A stretch of 64,000 nucleotides of DNA from Glycomyces xiaoerkulensis (lineage in GTDB: Bacteria; Actinomycetota; Actinomycetes; Mycobacteriales; Micromonosporaceae), in contig NZ_PGGV01000029.1 in assembly GCF_002798405.1 (NCBI RefSeq), positions 62,001-126,000 of the forward strand. Direction: 5' to 3'. The notes under the pieces are model-generated. The model saw only the letters and a list, made by a program, of their open reading frames with translations, was not told the origin of the DNA and did no database searches. Positions within the stretch are counted from its first letter, which is position 1, and the number at the start of each line of letters is the position of its first letter. Made by a program: the position numbers and the translations under genes. Positions 54,108 through 62,940 of this stretch are shown here, in pieces.

Positions 54108-55112
54108 TCACTCCCGCGGACAGCTCTCCGCCAGCGCCTCGGCGGTCAGCTCGATCGATCGGACCCGGTCGGCGACCCGCTCAGCGTGGTGCGCGGTGAT
54201 CAGCTCGTCGGCCCCGATCGAGGCGCCGAACTCCTCCAGGAGCGCGCGGACCTCGTCCCCGGTGCCGACGGCGGTGTACTTGGCCATCGCCGACAACTGA
54301 GCGCCGTTCGGGGAGGCGAGGAACGCGTCGATCTCGGCGTCGGTGTAGTCCCGCCCGCCCCGGCCCCGCGAGATGAACGCGCGCGCCCGGTTCCGGTAGG
54401 CGACCCGCCGCTGCGCTTCGGCCTCGTCGCGATCCTCGGCCGCGAACACGTTGACCCCCGCGATCACGTACGGCTCGGCCAACTGCTCGGACGGCTCGAA
54501 GTACTCCCGGTACGCGGCCACCGCCTCGTGCAGGGCGTCGGGCGCGAAGTGGGACGCGAACGCGTACGGCAGGCCGAACCGCGCGGCGAGCCGGGCCCCG
54601 AACAGCGACGAGCCCAGCAGATACAGCGGCACCTCGCCCTCGGGCCGCGGCACGGCCCGCACCCCCGCCACCCGGGACTCGCCGCGCAGGTACCCCTGCA
54701 ATTCCAGCACGTCCTCGGGGAACGAGTCCGCCGACGTCCCGTCCCGCCGGATGGCGCGCATGGTGGCGCGGTCGGTGCCGGGCGCCCGGCCCAGTCCGAG
54801 GTCGATCCGTCCGGGGAACAGCGTCTCCAGGGTCCCGAACTGCTCGGCGATCACCAGCGGCGAGTGGTTGGGCAGCATGATCCCTCCCGCTCCGAGCCTG
54901 ATGGTGTCGGTGTGCTCGGCGACGTGGCCGATGACGAGGCTCGTCGCGCTGGAGGCGATGGACGGCATGTTGTGGTGCTCGGCGTACCAGACCCGCCGGT
55001 AGCCGTTTCGCTCGGCAGCACGGGCGAGCTCCACGCTCGCGGCGAAGCTCTCGCGCGCGGGGCGCCCCGGCGCGATCGGTGCCAGATCGAGGATCGACAG
55101 GGCCACGGGCAT
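54108..55112 (-). CDS. LLM-class flavin-dependent oxidoreductase
   Basis: A 334-residue luciferase-like monooxygenase-fold protein. Typical stretches: [12 protein letters not shown] at the N-terminus, [70 protein letters not shown] and [28 protein letters not shown]. This matches the MsnO8-type group of LLM proteins; the substrate is unknown and these proteins normally use reduced FMN. AAAGG precedes ATG 55112. Confidence 0.92.
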   Translation of the reverse strand: MPVALSILDLAPIAPGRPARESFAASVELARAAERNGYRRVWYAEHHNMPSIASSATSLVIGHVAEHTDTIRLGAGGIMLPNHSPLVIAEQFGTLETLFPGRIDLGLGRAPGTDRATMRAIRRDGTSADSFPEDVLELQGYLRGESRVAGVRAVPRPEGEVPLYLLGSSLFGARLAARFGLPYAFASHFAPDALHEAVAAYREYFEPSEQLAEPYVIAGVNVFAAEDRDEAEAQRRVAYRNRARAFISRGRGGRDYTDAEIDAFLASPNGAQLSAMAKYTAVGTGDEVRALLEEFGASIGADELITAHHAERVADRVRSIELTAEALAESCPRE

Positions 55113-55303
55113 GATCGACTGCCTTTCGGTTCGACTGGAGGGCGCTACCGTTGGGGCCGACTCGCGCCCCGTCGGCATTCCGCTGACGTCCGAAACTATC
55201 CCGCTTTCCGAGGCGGCGGCACCATGACGCTCACCACCGGTACTTCCGGGGCCGTCTGGTGTAATGGTCGGGCCGTCCGTCCGCGCAACCGGAGAGCCCC
55301 GTC

Positions 55304-56032
55304 GTGTCCCCGAAACGCCCGCGCCGCCGCAGCCCCTTCTGGCGGAGGAAACTCGATGCCGAACTGGCGGCCGCCGCCCCCTGGGAGGCCCGCCTCGACC
55401 TGCGCCGGGAGATCCTGATCGCCCTCGTCGCCATACCGGCGGGCGCCGCGTGCATCGGGCTCCTCATCTGGCACCGGGCCTTCGTCGAGCCCTTGGGGGC
55501 GAGCCCGGTCTCGGTGCTGCTCATCCTGCTCACCGCCGCCGTGGCCATCGGATGGTTCTGGTGGTTCGTCCTCCGCGAGCCCGGTCGGCTCTGGAAGACG
55601 CTGGCCCTGCTGATCCATCTTCCATTGGCGTTCGCACCGATCAGCGCCATCGACGACACCGAGGCGATGGCCCTCGACGAGCGCGGCGTCACCGAGGAGT
55701 GCACGGTGGAGTCGGCCGAGGAATACGTGCCCCGGTCCCGCTGGAACAACGACATGCGCGTGCGCCACGGGATGCGGTGCTCGACCGGAACGCACGACCA
55801 CGTCACCTCGACCGAGCACCGTCACGACATCGGGACCCGGCTGCAGGTGGTCTACGACCCCGAGGAAATGGTCGAGGCCCGCGTCGGCGAGCCGGAGGAG
55901 GCGGACCTCGGCGGGGCGCTGGCGGTCTCGGCCGGAATCCTGCTGCTCGGGCTCGCGGGCCGCATCGCCTACGTCTGGTGGAGGGTCCGCCGCTCCCGGC
56001 GGCGCGGGACCGCGCGCGACCGGGGCCGCTAG
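55304..56032 (+). CDS. Membrane protein, DUF3592-like
   Basis: A 242-residue protein of unknown function. Two N-terminal transmembrane helices lie at about 38-58 and 68-88, a third is at about 97-113, and a fourth near 203-222 precedes a basic Arg-rich tail. The extracytoplasmic stretch between (about 120-195) has two Cys and a run of His/Thr ([14 protein letters not shown]) and ends [12 protein letters not shown], a pattern I recall from DUF3592-type proteins. GTG start after GGAG. Confidence 0.6.
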   Translation: MSPKRPRRRSPFWRRKLDAELAAAAPWEARLDLRREILIALVAIPAGAACIGLLIWHRAFVEPLGASPVSVLLILLTAAVAIGWFWWFVLREPGRLWKTLALLIHLPLAFAPISAIDDTEAMALDERGVTEECTVESAEEYVPRSRWNNDMRVRHGMRCSTGTHDHVTSTEHRHDIGTRLQVVYDPEEMVEARVGEPEEADLGGALAVSAGILLLGLAGRIAYVWWRVRRSRRRGTARDRGR

Positions 56033-56109
56033 GCGCTCCGTCCGGAATGCGGAGTTCGGCGGCAATGGGGACGTCCGGCGGAGTTTTCGGCGTATTCGAC
56101 GGTCGCATC

Positions 56110-56139
56110 TTGATTGTTCATCCGGGTCGCATTTAAACT
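56110..56139 (+). promoter_or_regulatory. Candidate promoter of the papain-like amidase gene
   Basis: TTGATT and TAAACT with an 18-base spacer, in an AT-rich patch about 80 bases before the start codon at 56220. Confidence 0.45.
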
Positions 56140-56219
56140 GGCGAGTAACATCGAAGGTGGCCGATATCCCCCGGCCTCCCTCGGTGCGCCCCATGTGTCC
56201 CCACACCAAGAGGAACAAC

Positions 56220-56951
56220 ATGAACGCCAAGAGAATCGTCATGGTCGCCATCGCGGCCGCCGCACTCATGCTCCCCGGAACCCAGGCCGCCTTCGCCGAG
56301 GGCCCCGACGCCGCCGCACTCGAGCGCATCGCCGAACTCAACCCCGGCCTCGATCCGCACACCGTCAAAGTCGAACTCAAGCAGACCGCCGCCAGGACCA
56401 AGACCGACTACGACGACCTCCTGGCCGAGGTCCTCGCCGAAGCCGAGCGGTCCGCCGCGAGCGCGGACGGGGGCTCCGGGTTCACCACCATGAAGGAGGG
56501 CGACGGTACCGTCAGCCTCGGTTCGGCTCAGCGCAAGGGGGACCTGTTCGTCTCACCGTCCTCGACCCTGTTCGTGCAGCACGGCCACATCGGCGTGTAC
56601 TACTCGACCACCACCATCGTGGAGGCCCCCGGCAACTGCTGCCTCAGCCGGAGCATCTCCGCCGGCACCCGCATGGTCGGGGAGGGCACCGTGAAGCAGT
56701 ACGTGAGCACCTCGCAGTCCAATCGCGACGCCGCCGCGAACTACGCCCGGGGCAACTTCCTGGGGCGCTCCTACGACAACGCCTTCTGGAACAACCGCAG
56801 CAACGGAGACGGCAGCCTGAACTGCTCCGAGCTGGTCTGGCTCGCCTACCTCCGCACCACTTCGATCGATCTCGACCGCAACGGCGGCTGGGGCGTGTAC
56901 CCCTACGACATCAGGGACAGCGGCCACACCGTCACCTACGCGAGCCTCTAG
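56220..56951 (+). CDS. Secreted papain-like (NlpC/P60, YiiX-type) amidase
   Basis: A 243-residue secreted protein. Signal peptide 1-26 (cut after AAFA). Residues 27-85 form a helical part, and 95-243 form a papain-like fold in the permuted YiiX/YaeF order: GDLF, then H123 in QHGHIGVYYS, IVEAPG, and the likely nucleophile C202 in LNCSELVWLAY. Such enzymes cut amide or ester bonds, often in peptidoglycan or lipids. AGAGGAA precedes ATG 56220. A lipoprotein gene follows by 28 bases and is probably co-transcribed. Confidence 0.75.
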   Translation: MNAKRIVMVAIAAAALMLPGTQAAFAEGPDAAALERIAELNPGLDPHTVKVELKQTAARTKTDYDDLLAEVLAEAERSAASADGGSGFTTMKEGDGTVSLGSAQRKGDLFVSPSSTLFVQHGHIGVYYSTTTIVEAPGNCCLSRSISAGTRMVGEGTVKQYVSTSQSNRDAAANYARGNFLGRSYDNAFWNNRSNGDGSLNCSELVWLAYLRTTSIDLDRNGGWGVYPYDIRDSGHTVTYASL

Positions 56952-56979
56952 CACCACCGGCTCTCCCGAAGGGAACCAC

Positions 56980-58167
56980 ATGCTCAAGCGGATCACCGCC
57001 GCCGCGGCGCTGGTCGTCCTGGCGGCCTGCGACCCGGCCGACGCGACCCTGGACGGGCGTGTGGTTCCCCCGGACGAGCTGTCCCTGGAACAGGCGACCG
57101 CGGCGCTGTTCCTCAGCCCCCAGACCGGTTCGGCCACCGACGGGGCCGGGACCGGCTACGTGCTCCTGGCCGGCGCCGACGGCCGCTGGCGCGCGGTCGA
57201 ACACGCCATGATGGACCAGGGGTCGGTCGTCTGGACCGGCGACGGCCTCTTCTATTCGGACACCGAGTTCGACTACCGGCTCGACCGGGACCTGACCAAG
57301 GTCGCCAGCCCCAAGACCAACCTCCAGGACGGCTTCTACGTCCTCGACGACGGCACGATCGTCTCGATCCTCAACGAGGGCTTCACCGACAGCCCTTCGG
57401 CCGGTTACCGCAGCCAGGTGGTGGTCACCGGCGACGGCTCCGCGGACTCGCACCGCGTCGAAGGCTGGCACGCCTCGAACGCCCGATGCGGCGACGAGAT
57501 CTTCGGCATCGGGCCGCAGTCCGGCCCGTACTTCGACGGCACCCGCGACGACCCGGCGATGGTCTCGACCGCGGACCCGACCCTGCAACCGCAGATGCTG
57601 ACGCGGCTCTACCCGCTGGAGGAGGGCGCCGAGACCCTCGTGGGCCACCGCGCCGCGTTCGACTTCAGTGAGAACCAGCGCGACCTGCCCTGCACCGACC
57701 GGACGGTGACGTTCCTGTCCTCCTACGCCGACCGCGAAGGCGACCGGAGCGCCGCCGTCGTCCGGTGGGACGTCGACACCGGCGAGCACACCGAGCGCGA
57801 ACTCACCGGCGACTTCGACGCCGACGACATCGCTCTGGCACGCTACGACTCGGAGTCGGTGGCCGACGGGAGGCTGCAGTGGCTCCACCGCGACGGGCAC
57901 CTCATGTCCACCGACGTCGGCACCGGCGTGACCGAGCGCGTCTTCGACACCGGAGCCCGCTCGGTCGGCACCGAGTCCAGCGTCGCGACCTTCACTCAGG
58001 ACGAGGTCGTCACCGCCACCGTCACCGGCGGTTCGGGCCCGGTCGTCGTGGCGGGCTTCGACCGCGGGACCGGAGCCGAATCCCGGCGGCTCGAACTCGA
58101 CGGCGTCGCGGGCGAACTCGGGACCGGCATGGTGCTGCGCAGCATCGCCGTCGCTCCCGGCGGGTGA
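56980..58167 (+). CDS. Putative lipoprotein, beta-propeller-like
   Basis: A 395-residue exported protein. Its signal peptide ends in the lipobox LAAC (C17). The mature part has repeated strand-turn units (VVWTGDGLFYSDTEF, GFYVLDDGTIVSILNEG, LQWLHRDGHLMSTDVGTG) that suggest a beta-propeller, but the repeats are too weak to count blades. GAAGGGAACCAC precedes the ATG. It follows the papain-like amidase gene in the same operon, so it may be its envelope partner; the function is unknown. Confidence 0.65.
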   Translation: MLKRITAAAALVVLAACDPADATLDGRVVPPDELSLEQATAALFLSPQTGSATDGAGTGYVLLAGADGRWRAVEHAMMDQGSVVWTGDGLFYSDTEFDYRLDRDLTKVASPKTNLQDGFYVLDDGTIVSILNEGFTDSPSAGYRSQVVVTGDGSADSHRVEGWHASNARCGDEIFGIGPQSGPYFDGTRDDPAMVSTADPTLQPQMLTRLYPLEEGAETLVGHRAAFDFSENQRDLPCTDRTVTFLSSYADREGDRSAAVVRWDVDTGEHTERELTGDFDADDIALARYDSESVADGRLQWLHRDGHLMSTDVGTGVTERVFDTGARSVGTESSVATFTQDEVVTATVTGGSGPVVVAGFDRGTGAESRRLELDGVAGELGTGMVLRSIAVAPGG

Positions 58168-58271
58168 ACAGGTCGCCGAAGCGATCGGCGCCGCCCCCCG
58201 GCACGGCCGCAATCGGGTCGCCGTGTCGATGGCAGCCCATTCGGCGTGGGCCGGTGGTACGTCGGGAATCG

Positions 58272-58850
58272 TCAGCGGCTGCGGATGTCGATCCCGGAGT
58301 CGTCATGGAATCGGATGCGTACATAAGCGGCCCCGCGGGAGCCCCGATGCACGCTCCCCTCATGGTCGAAATCGGTCGAGGGCACGTCGATGAGCTTGTC
58401 GAGCAACACGTACTTTCCGCCCGACCGCCGCAGGGCGCGCGGGTGCGGCCCGGTCTCGTCCGACTCGATGCGGACGGCGGCGAACCCGAACCGCTCATGC
58501 GAGAGCACCCAGATGCCGGCCCGTCGCGGGCCGGTGCCGAGCACGCTCGCGGCCCGGCATGCTTTACCTTTCCCGAACGCCACCAGGGGAGGAGGCTCGC
58601 CCTCGAACCGCCGGATCTCGTTCCAGTACGGAGCGCCGGAGAGGAGCCCCACCGGGCTGAGGACCTTGATCGCCGACCAGCCCACGGCGGTCGCGGCCTT
58701 CCATGCCGGAGCGGGGTGTCCGCGGATCTCGGACCGGTAGTTCCCGCGGCCGGACGGCGCGAACGCCCGCAGGCGCTCGCCGTCCCGGAGCCACTGGCCC
58801 GCCACCAGGCTTCGCGCGTCTTCGCGCAGGTCGTATTCGCGGCCCGACAT
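58272..58850 (-). CDS. Hypothetical protein downstream of the WXG100-like gene
   Basis: A 192-residue protein I do not recognise. It is basic and rich in Gly/Arg, with a mildly hydrophobic stretch at about 52-72 (ATAVGWSAIKVLSPVGLLSG). There is no signal peptide and no known motif. It starts 7 bases after the stop of the gene at 58858, so the two are surely one operon. That position allows a role as chaperone, partner or immunity protein for the WXG100-like product, but nothing in the sequence proves this. Confidence 0.6.
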   Translation of the reverse strand: MSGREYDLREDARSLVAGQWLRDGERLRAFAPSGRGNYRSEIRGHPAPAWKAATAVGWSAIKVLSPVGLLSGAPYWNEIRRFEGEPPPLVAFGKGKACRAASVLGTGPRRAGIWVLSHERFGFAAVRIESDETGPHPRALRRSGGKYVLLDKLIDVPSTDFDHEGSVHRGSRGAAYVRIRFHDDSGIDIRSR

Positions 58851-58857
58851 AAGCCGG

Positions 58858-60066
58858 TCACAGCTCCTCCATCAGTTTGTTCAGCGCGTCGGCTTCCTCC
58901 TGGTCGCAGGCGGCGTGGCCGTCGCGGCAGGCGCCGATGCGGATCGCCTGGCCGTCGAGCGCCGCCGCGACCTCGCCGATGGCCTCGCCGAGGCCCTCGC
59001 AGGTGGAGGTGTATTTGCCCTCCAGCCCCAGCATGCCGGGCACGCCCCATGCCATTTCGTCGGCGATGGTCTCGGACGCTTGGGATTGGATGGGTTCGGT
59101 CTGGCCCTTCAGTCCTTCGAGGGCGGACTGCAATCCGTCCAACTCGTCGAGGTCGACATTGATCGCGCCGGTGCCGCCGCCCGAGCCGCCCGACGACGGA
59201 CCGGACGAGACCAGGTCGTCTATGGCCGAAGGCGCGTTCCCCGCCAGGCTCAGGCCCGCGCCCACCCCGGCTTTGACCAGGACTCCTTTCCACAGCGCGT
59301 AATCCAGGCCGTCGCGGACGCCGAAGATCTGGCCTGGGGTGCTGTGGAACGCGCCCTTGCGGTTGAACACCTGCGTGACCAGCACGCGCCCGATCCTGCC
59401 GAAGATGCCCGACGCCTTCTCGAACTTGTTCATCACCCGCAGGAACATCGAGGTCGACTTGTACACCGCGGAAGTGACGTAGGCGGCGAAGGTCGCGCCG
59501 AACGTCCAGGGACCGGCGGCCAGCGCGGCCAGCCCTCGGGTGATCAGCCAGGAGACCAGTTCGGCGAGGATCGATTCGATCAGCGCCTTGACGGCTTCGG
59601 CCAGCATCTTGCACCAGCCGACCATCTGCTGCACATTGGACGCCTCGTGTCCGGCGGCGGCGATCGCCGCCGCCAGCGCCTCCAACTGCTCGGTCGCCGC
59701 GTCGGCGTCGGTGCCCTGCCATTGGTTCAGGTTGCCGCCCACGGCGGAGGCGGTATCCGACGACAGGGACTCGAGCGAGCTCGCCACCTCGCCCCAGGCG
59801 GTCTCGGCGCGCTCCATGTCGTCGGGGGAGCCGGAGACCGCCTCGATCGCGTCGTTGAACGGCTCGATCAGTTCCAGGAGGATGCTCAGTCCGGCCGATG
59901 ACAGCGCGAAGATCGGATCCTTCATCGCGAACAGCGCTTCGGTCCCGAGGCCGGCGATGTCGGCGGGGATCGAAGCGGCCGAGGACAGCCGGTCGTCTCC
60001 GGCGATCGAGCCGTAGATGTTCTGGGCCAGACTGGTCCCGGTACTCACCACTGGAATGCTGGACAT
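58858..60066 (-). CDS. Protein with two WXG100-like segments flanking a membrane-active region
   Basis: A 402-residue protein. The region 75-165 looks like a WXG100 helical hairpin, with W116-x-G118 in NLNQWQGTD followed by LEALAAAIAAAGHEASNVQQMV. Hydrophobic helices lie at about 165-205. A Gly/Ser linker (285-300) leads to a second helical pair (303-402: LDELDGLQSALEGLKGQTEP, then a long helix ending EEADALNKLMEEL) similar to type VII secretion targets. Start ATG 60066 has GGAG 6 bases upstream; earlier in-frame ATGs (60087, 60093, 60108) have none. No T7SS machinery genes are in the window. Confidence 0.65.
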   Translation of the reverse strand: MSSIPVVSTGTSLAQNIYGSIAGDDRLSSAASIPADIAGLGTEALFAMKDPIFALSSAGLSILLELIEPFNDAIEAVSGSPDDMERAETAWGEVASSLESLSSDTASAVGGNLNQWQGTDADAATEQLEALAAAIAAAGHEASNVQQMVGWCKMLAEAVKALIESILAELVSWLITRGLAALAAGPWTFGATFAAYVTSAVYKSTSMFLRVMNKFEKASGIFGRIGRVLVTQVFNRKGAFHSTPGQIFGVRDGLDYALWKGVLVKAGVGAGLSLAGNAPSAIDDLVSSGPSSGGSGGGTGAINVDLDELDGLQSALEGLKGQTEPIQSQASETIADEMAWGVPGMLGLEGKYTSTCEGLGEAIGEVAAALDGQAIRIGACRDGHAACDQEEADALNKLMEEL

Positions 60067-60189
60067 GGTCGCTCCATCGAGGGTCATCGGCATACCGATG
60101 GTGATCATATCCGGACACCGCAACGTTTCCGTTTCAGCGACCCCTCGGGCGGCGGGCGGTCTCGGACCGCAACGGCGACGCCGTCGGGG

Positions 60190-60218
60190 TTGACTCCTGG
60201 CAAAAACATTGGCAAACT
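60190..60218 (+). promoter_or_regulatory. Candidate promoter of the GH5 cellulase gene
   Basis: TTGACT and CAAACT separated by 17 bases in an AT-rich patch. The predicted start near 60225 is just before the operator-like site at 60232-60247. Confidence 0.45.
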
Positions 60219-60231
60219 TCAATGTATTGAG

Positions 60232-60247
60232 TGGGAGCGTTTCCCCA
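60232..60247 (+). promoter_or_regulatory. CebR-like operator upstream of GH5 cellulase
   Basis: TGGGAGCGTTTCCCCA shares the GTGGGAGCGTT core (60231-60241) with the site before the GH9 cellulase gene and resembles the CebR/LacI operator TGGGAGCGCTCCCA, with one extra base between the arms. It lies just downstream of the predicted transcript start. Confidence 0.6.
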
Positions 60248-60356
60248 ACCAGGCGGGCCCACCGATCGATCCGGCGCCGACGCGACCCGACCGATCCCCG
60301 TCCGGGCAGTCGCCGAAGCGGCTGGAACCGAAGCAGACCGAAAAGGATACCGACGA

Positions 60357-61769
60357 ATGCAAGTTACGCGAAGGCGCAAGCGAGCGGCGGTCATCGGTGC
60401 CGCCGTCGCCGCCCTCGGCGCGAGCGCCCTCACGGTCGTCGCGGCCAACCACGCCGGCGCCGAGCCCGGTTGCGAGGTCGACTACAACGTCGTCAACGAC
60501 TGGGGCTCGGGCTTCCAGGCGAACATCAGCGTCACCGCCGGCGACCCGATCGACGGCTGGACCATCGAATGGGACTTCACCGGCGCTGTCTCCGGCATGA
60601 GCGCCTGGAACGTCTCGGACCAGTCGCTGAACGGCTCGCACTTCACCGGCAGCGACACCGGATGGAACGGCTCCATCGCCTCCGGCGAGACCCGCGAGCT
60701 CTTCGGCTTCACCGCCGACGGCACCGCCGGCGACATCACCGACGTCACCATCAACGGCGCTCCCTGCAATGGCGAAGGCGACCCGGACCCGACCGAGCCC
60801 GAGCCCACCGATCCGGAACCCACTGACCCGGAACCGACCGAACCGGAACCGACCGACCCCGCCCCCACGGGCACCCCGGTCGAGCAGCACGGCCAACTGC
60901 ACGTCTGCGGCACCGCCATGTGCAACGAGCACGACGACCAGGTCCAGCTCAAGGGCATCTCCAGCATGTGGCTGCACTGGCAGACCCAGCCCTATGCCCA
61001 GAACCCGTCCGCCCTGGAGTGGATGCGCGACAACTGGAACATCGACGTCTTCCGGGCCGCCATGGGCGTGGAGCCGGACGGTGCCTACCTGTCCGACCCG
61101 GACTGGTCGCGTCAGCAGGTCGAGACCATCATCCAGAACGCGGTGGACGCCGGCGTCTACGTCATCGTGGACTTCCACGCCCACGAGGCGCACCACCACG
61201 AGTCGGCGGCGGTCGACTTCTTCAGCGACCTGGCCGGACGCTACGGCCACCTGCCGAACGTGATCTGGGAGCCCTACAACGAACCCGAGCAGGCCTCCTG
61301 GAGCAACGACGTCAAGCCGTACCACGAGTCGGTGCTCTCGGCGATCCGGTCGCAGGACCCCGACAACATCGTGGTGCTCGGCTCGCCGACCTGGTCGCAG
61401 GACGTCGACGTCGCCGCCGGCGACCCGGTGTCCGGCACCAACCTCATGTACACGCTGCACTTCTACTCGTGCACCCACGATCAGTTCCTGCGCGACAAGG
61501 CCGACACCGCCATCAATGCGGGGCTGGCCCTGTTCGTCACCGAATGGGGCGCCAGCCACGCCGACGGCGGTCTCGACGGCGTCGCCTGCCTCGACGAGGC
61601 CCAGGTCTGGATCGACTGGATGAACGCCAACGGCGTCTCCTGGACGGCCTGGAAGCTCGACGTCGGGTCCGACACCACCAACCTGCTGTCCGAGGGTGCG
61701 CCCGTCACCGGCGGCTGGGACGACTACCTCCACGGCCACGCGCCATTCGTCGTGGACAACCTGCGGTGA
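60357..61769 (+). CDS. Secreted CBM2-GH5 cellulase
   Basis: A 470-residue endoglucanase. Signal peptide about 1-35; CBM2 36-137, closed by C39 and C137, with VNDWGSGFQANISV; linker of PTEPEP/PTDPEP repeats 142-172; GH5 catalytic domain 175-470. The acid/base is E309 in WEPYNEPEQ and the nucleophile E396 in FVTEWGASH; the HAHEAHHHESAA stretch carries further conserved His. ATG 60357 is chosen because AGGA lies 9 bases upstream and the signal peptide starts there. It should act with the GH9 enzyme at 27764. Confidence 0.95.
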   Translation: MQVTRRRKRAAVIGAAVAALGASALTVVAANHAGAEPGCEVDYNVVNDWGSGFQANISVTAGDPIDGWTIEWDFTGAVSGMSAWNVSDQSLNGSHFTGSDTGWNGSIASGETRELFGFTADGTAGDITDVTINGAPCNGEGDPDPTEPEPTDPEPTDPEPTEPEPTDPAPTGTPVEQHGQLHVCGTAMCNEHDDQVQLKGISSMWLHWQTQPYAQNPSALEWMRDNWNIDVFRAAMGVEPDGAYLSDPDWSRQQVETIIQNAVDAGVYVIVDFHAHEAHHHESAAVDFFSDLAGRYGHLPNVIWEPYNEPEQASWSNDVKPYHESVLSAIRSQDPDNIVVLGSPTWSQDVDVAAGDPVSGTNLMYTLHFYSCTHDQFLRDKADTAINAGLALFVTEWGASHADGGLDGVACLDEAQVWIDWMNANGVSWTAWKLDVGSDTTNLLSEGAPVTGGWDDYLHGHAPFVVDNLR

Positions 61770-61775
61770 CGACCG

Positions 61776-61808
61776 CGGGTCGGCCGCGGCGCAGCCGCGG
61801 CCGACCCG
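61776..61808. terminator. Terminator between GH5 cellulase and TfoX-like gene
   Basis: Perfect 15-bp stem (CGGGTCGGCCGCGGC and its complement) with loop GCA between the convergent genes ending at 61769 and 61814. Confidence 0.7.
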
Positions 61809-61813
61809 GACGT

Positions 61814-62146
61814 TCACTTCCCCGGCAGGCTCCCGGCGTACGCCAGACCCCGGTTCACCCAGCGTTCGAGCTCCGAGTGGTCGTCGAGCAGCGCCGCCTC
61901 GAGGCGGATCCAGCCTCGCATCGTCCTACCGCGCATCTCCATCTCCTGGGCACCGGGCTCGGTCAGCAGCGCCTCGTATTCGGCCGGATCGACCCGGACC
62001 ATGACGCCGCCCCCGCTCAGGGCGGCGACGGCCATGTTGTCCCGCACCATCCACGCGAGCCCGCCGAACATCCGCTTCTCGTGCAGCTCGGTTCGGGCGA
62101 CCACGATGTCGCGCACGCGGTCGGCCAGGTCCTCGTCATACGCCAT
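61814..62146 (-). CDS. TfoX N-terminal-domain protein
   Basis: A 110-residue protein of the TfoX/Sxy N-terminal family: LADRVRDIVVARTELHEKRMFGGLAWMV, DNMAVAALSGGGVMVRVDP and a C-terminal MRGWIRLEAALLDDHSELERWVNRGL. Stand-alone proteins of this fold are common in actinobacteria and not linked to competence; their role is unknown. It ends 35 bases from the 3' side of the flavodoxin-fold gene on the same strand. Confidence 0.85.
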   Translation of the reverse strand: MAYDEDLADRVRDIVVARTELHEKRMFGGLAWMVRDNMAVAALSGGGVMVRVDPAEYEALLTEPGAQEMEMRGRTMRGWIRLEAALLDDHSELERWVNRGLAYAGSLPGK

Positions 62147-62181
62147 CGAATGATGGTGGCACGGGGCTCCGACGAATCGGG

Positions 62182-62838
62182 TCAGCTCAGTGAGAAGAAT
62201 TTCTCGACGTGCCCGGTGGCCTCGCGGCCGAAGTCGGCGTAGAACGCCTCCCGCTCGGCGCCCTCCAGCGGCTCGCCCACGATCAGGGTGCCCTGCTCGT
62301 CGACGGTCTGGGGCTGGGCCTCGGAGCCGAAGAGTACCTCGACGCCGGCCTCGGCGATGCCGCAGAAGTAGGAGACGCCGTCGCGCAACTGCTCCTCGAT
62401 CGCCTGGTGCATCTTGGGGGACATCGGGTCCTCGGCCGAGGTCCCGGCCAGCCCCAGCCAGAGCATCCGCTTGCCCGCCAGCCGGGGCTGGCTGCGCCCG
62501 TATGCGAACCCGTAGCCCCACACCCGGTCGATCCATCCCTTGAGGATGGCCGGAACGCTGAACCAGTAGACCGGGAAGACCGGGACGATCACGTCGGCGG
62601 CCAGGAGCCGGTCCTGGTGGGAGCGGGTCAGCTCGGAGTACACCTTGTCGCGGTCGGACCAGTCGGGCTGGTCCTCCACGTTCATGCGGGGGTCGAAGTG
62701 CTCGCGGTGGAGATCGAGCACGTCCACCTCGAAGCCGGCCTCCGCGAGACGCGAAGCGACCCGCTCGCCGATGTGTACGGTCAGCGAGTCGGGGCGGTGG
62801 TGGGCGACCACGACCAGCGCGGTTCCTGCGGTCTGCAT
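62182..62838 (-). CDS. NAD(P)H oxidoreductase, flavodoxin-like fold (KefF/MdaB type)
   Basis: A 218-residue FMN/FAD-binding quinone-reductase-type protein. It starts ALVVVAHHRPDSLTVHI (phosphate-binding loop) and has ADVIVPVFPVYWFSVPAILKGWIDRVWGYGFAY, the classical family core, followed by KRMLWLGLAGTSAEDP. It probably reduces quinones or nitro compounds. It is divergent from the AraC-type gene with 102 bases between, which is a common regulator-target layout. Confidence 0.9.
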   Translation of the reverse strand: MQTAGTALVVVAHHRPDSLTVHIGERVASRLAEAGFEVDVLDLHREHFDPRMNVEDQPDWSDRDKVYSELTRSHQDRLLAADVIVPVFPVYWFSVPAILKGWIDRVWGYGFAYGRSQPRLAGKRMLWLGLAGTSAEDPMSPKMHQAIEEQLRDGVSYFCGIAEAGVEVLFGSEAQPQTVDEQGTLIVGEPLEGAEREAFYADFGREATGHVEKFFSLS

Positions 62839-62928
62839 CTTGTCCTCCTTGTCGGGTGGTGCCTCAAGTACACCGCCGATCCGGTGGACGAACTATGGCT
62901 GCGAAGCTCGGCCGCATAGGCGATCGTC

Positions 62929-62934
62929 TACGCT
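62929..62934 (+). promoter_or_regulatory. -10 box of the AraC-type gene
   Basis: TACGCT ends 6 bases before ATG 62941, and no ribosome binding site is present, so the transcript is probably leaderless. Confidence 0.45.
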
Positions 62935-62940
62935 TGGGGC

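Noticed and set aside
60780-60872. Short repeats in the GH5 gene as a repeat element or CRISPR
   Set aside because: They encode the in-frame PTEPEP/PTDPEP linker between CBM2 and GH5; the same explains the repeats near 29615-29670 in the GH9 gene.
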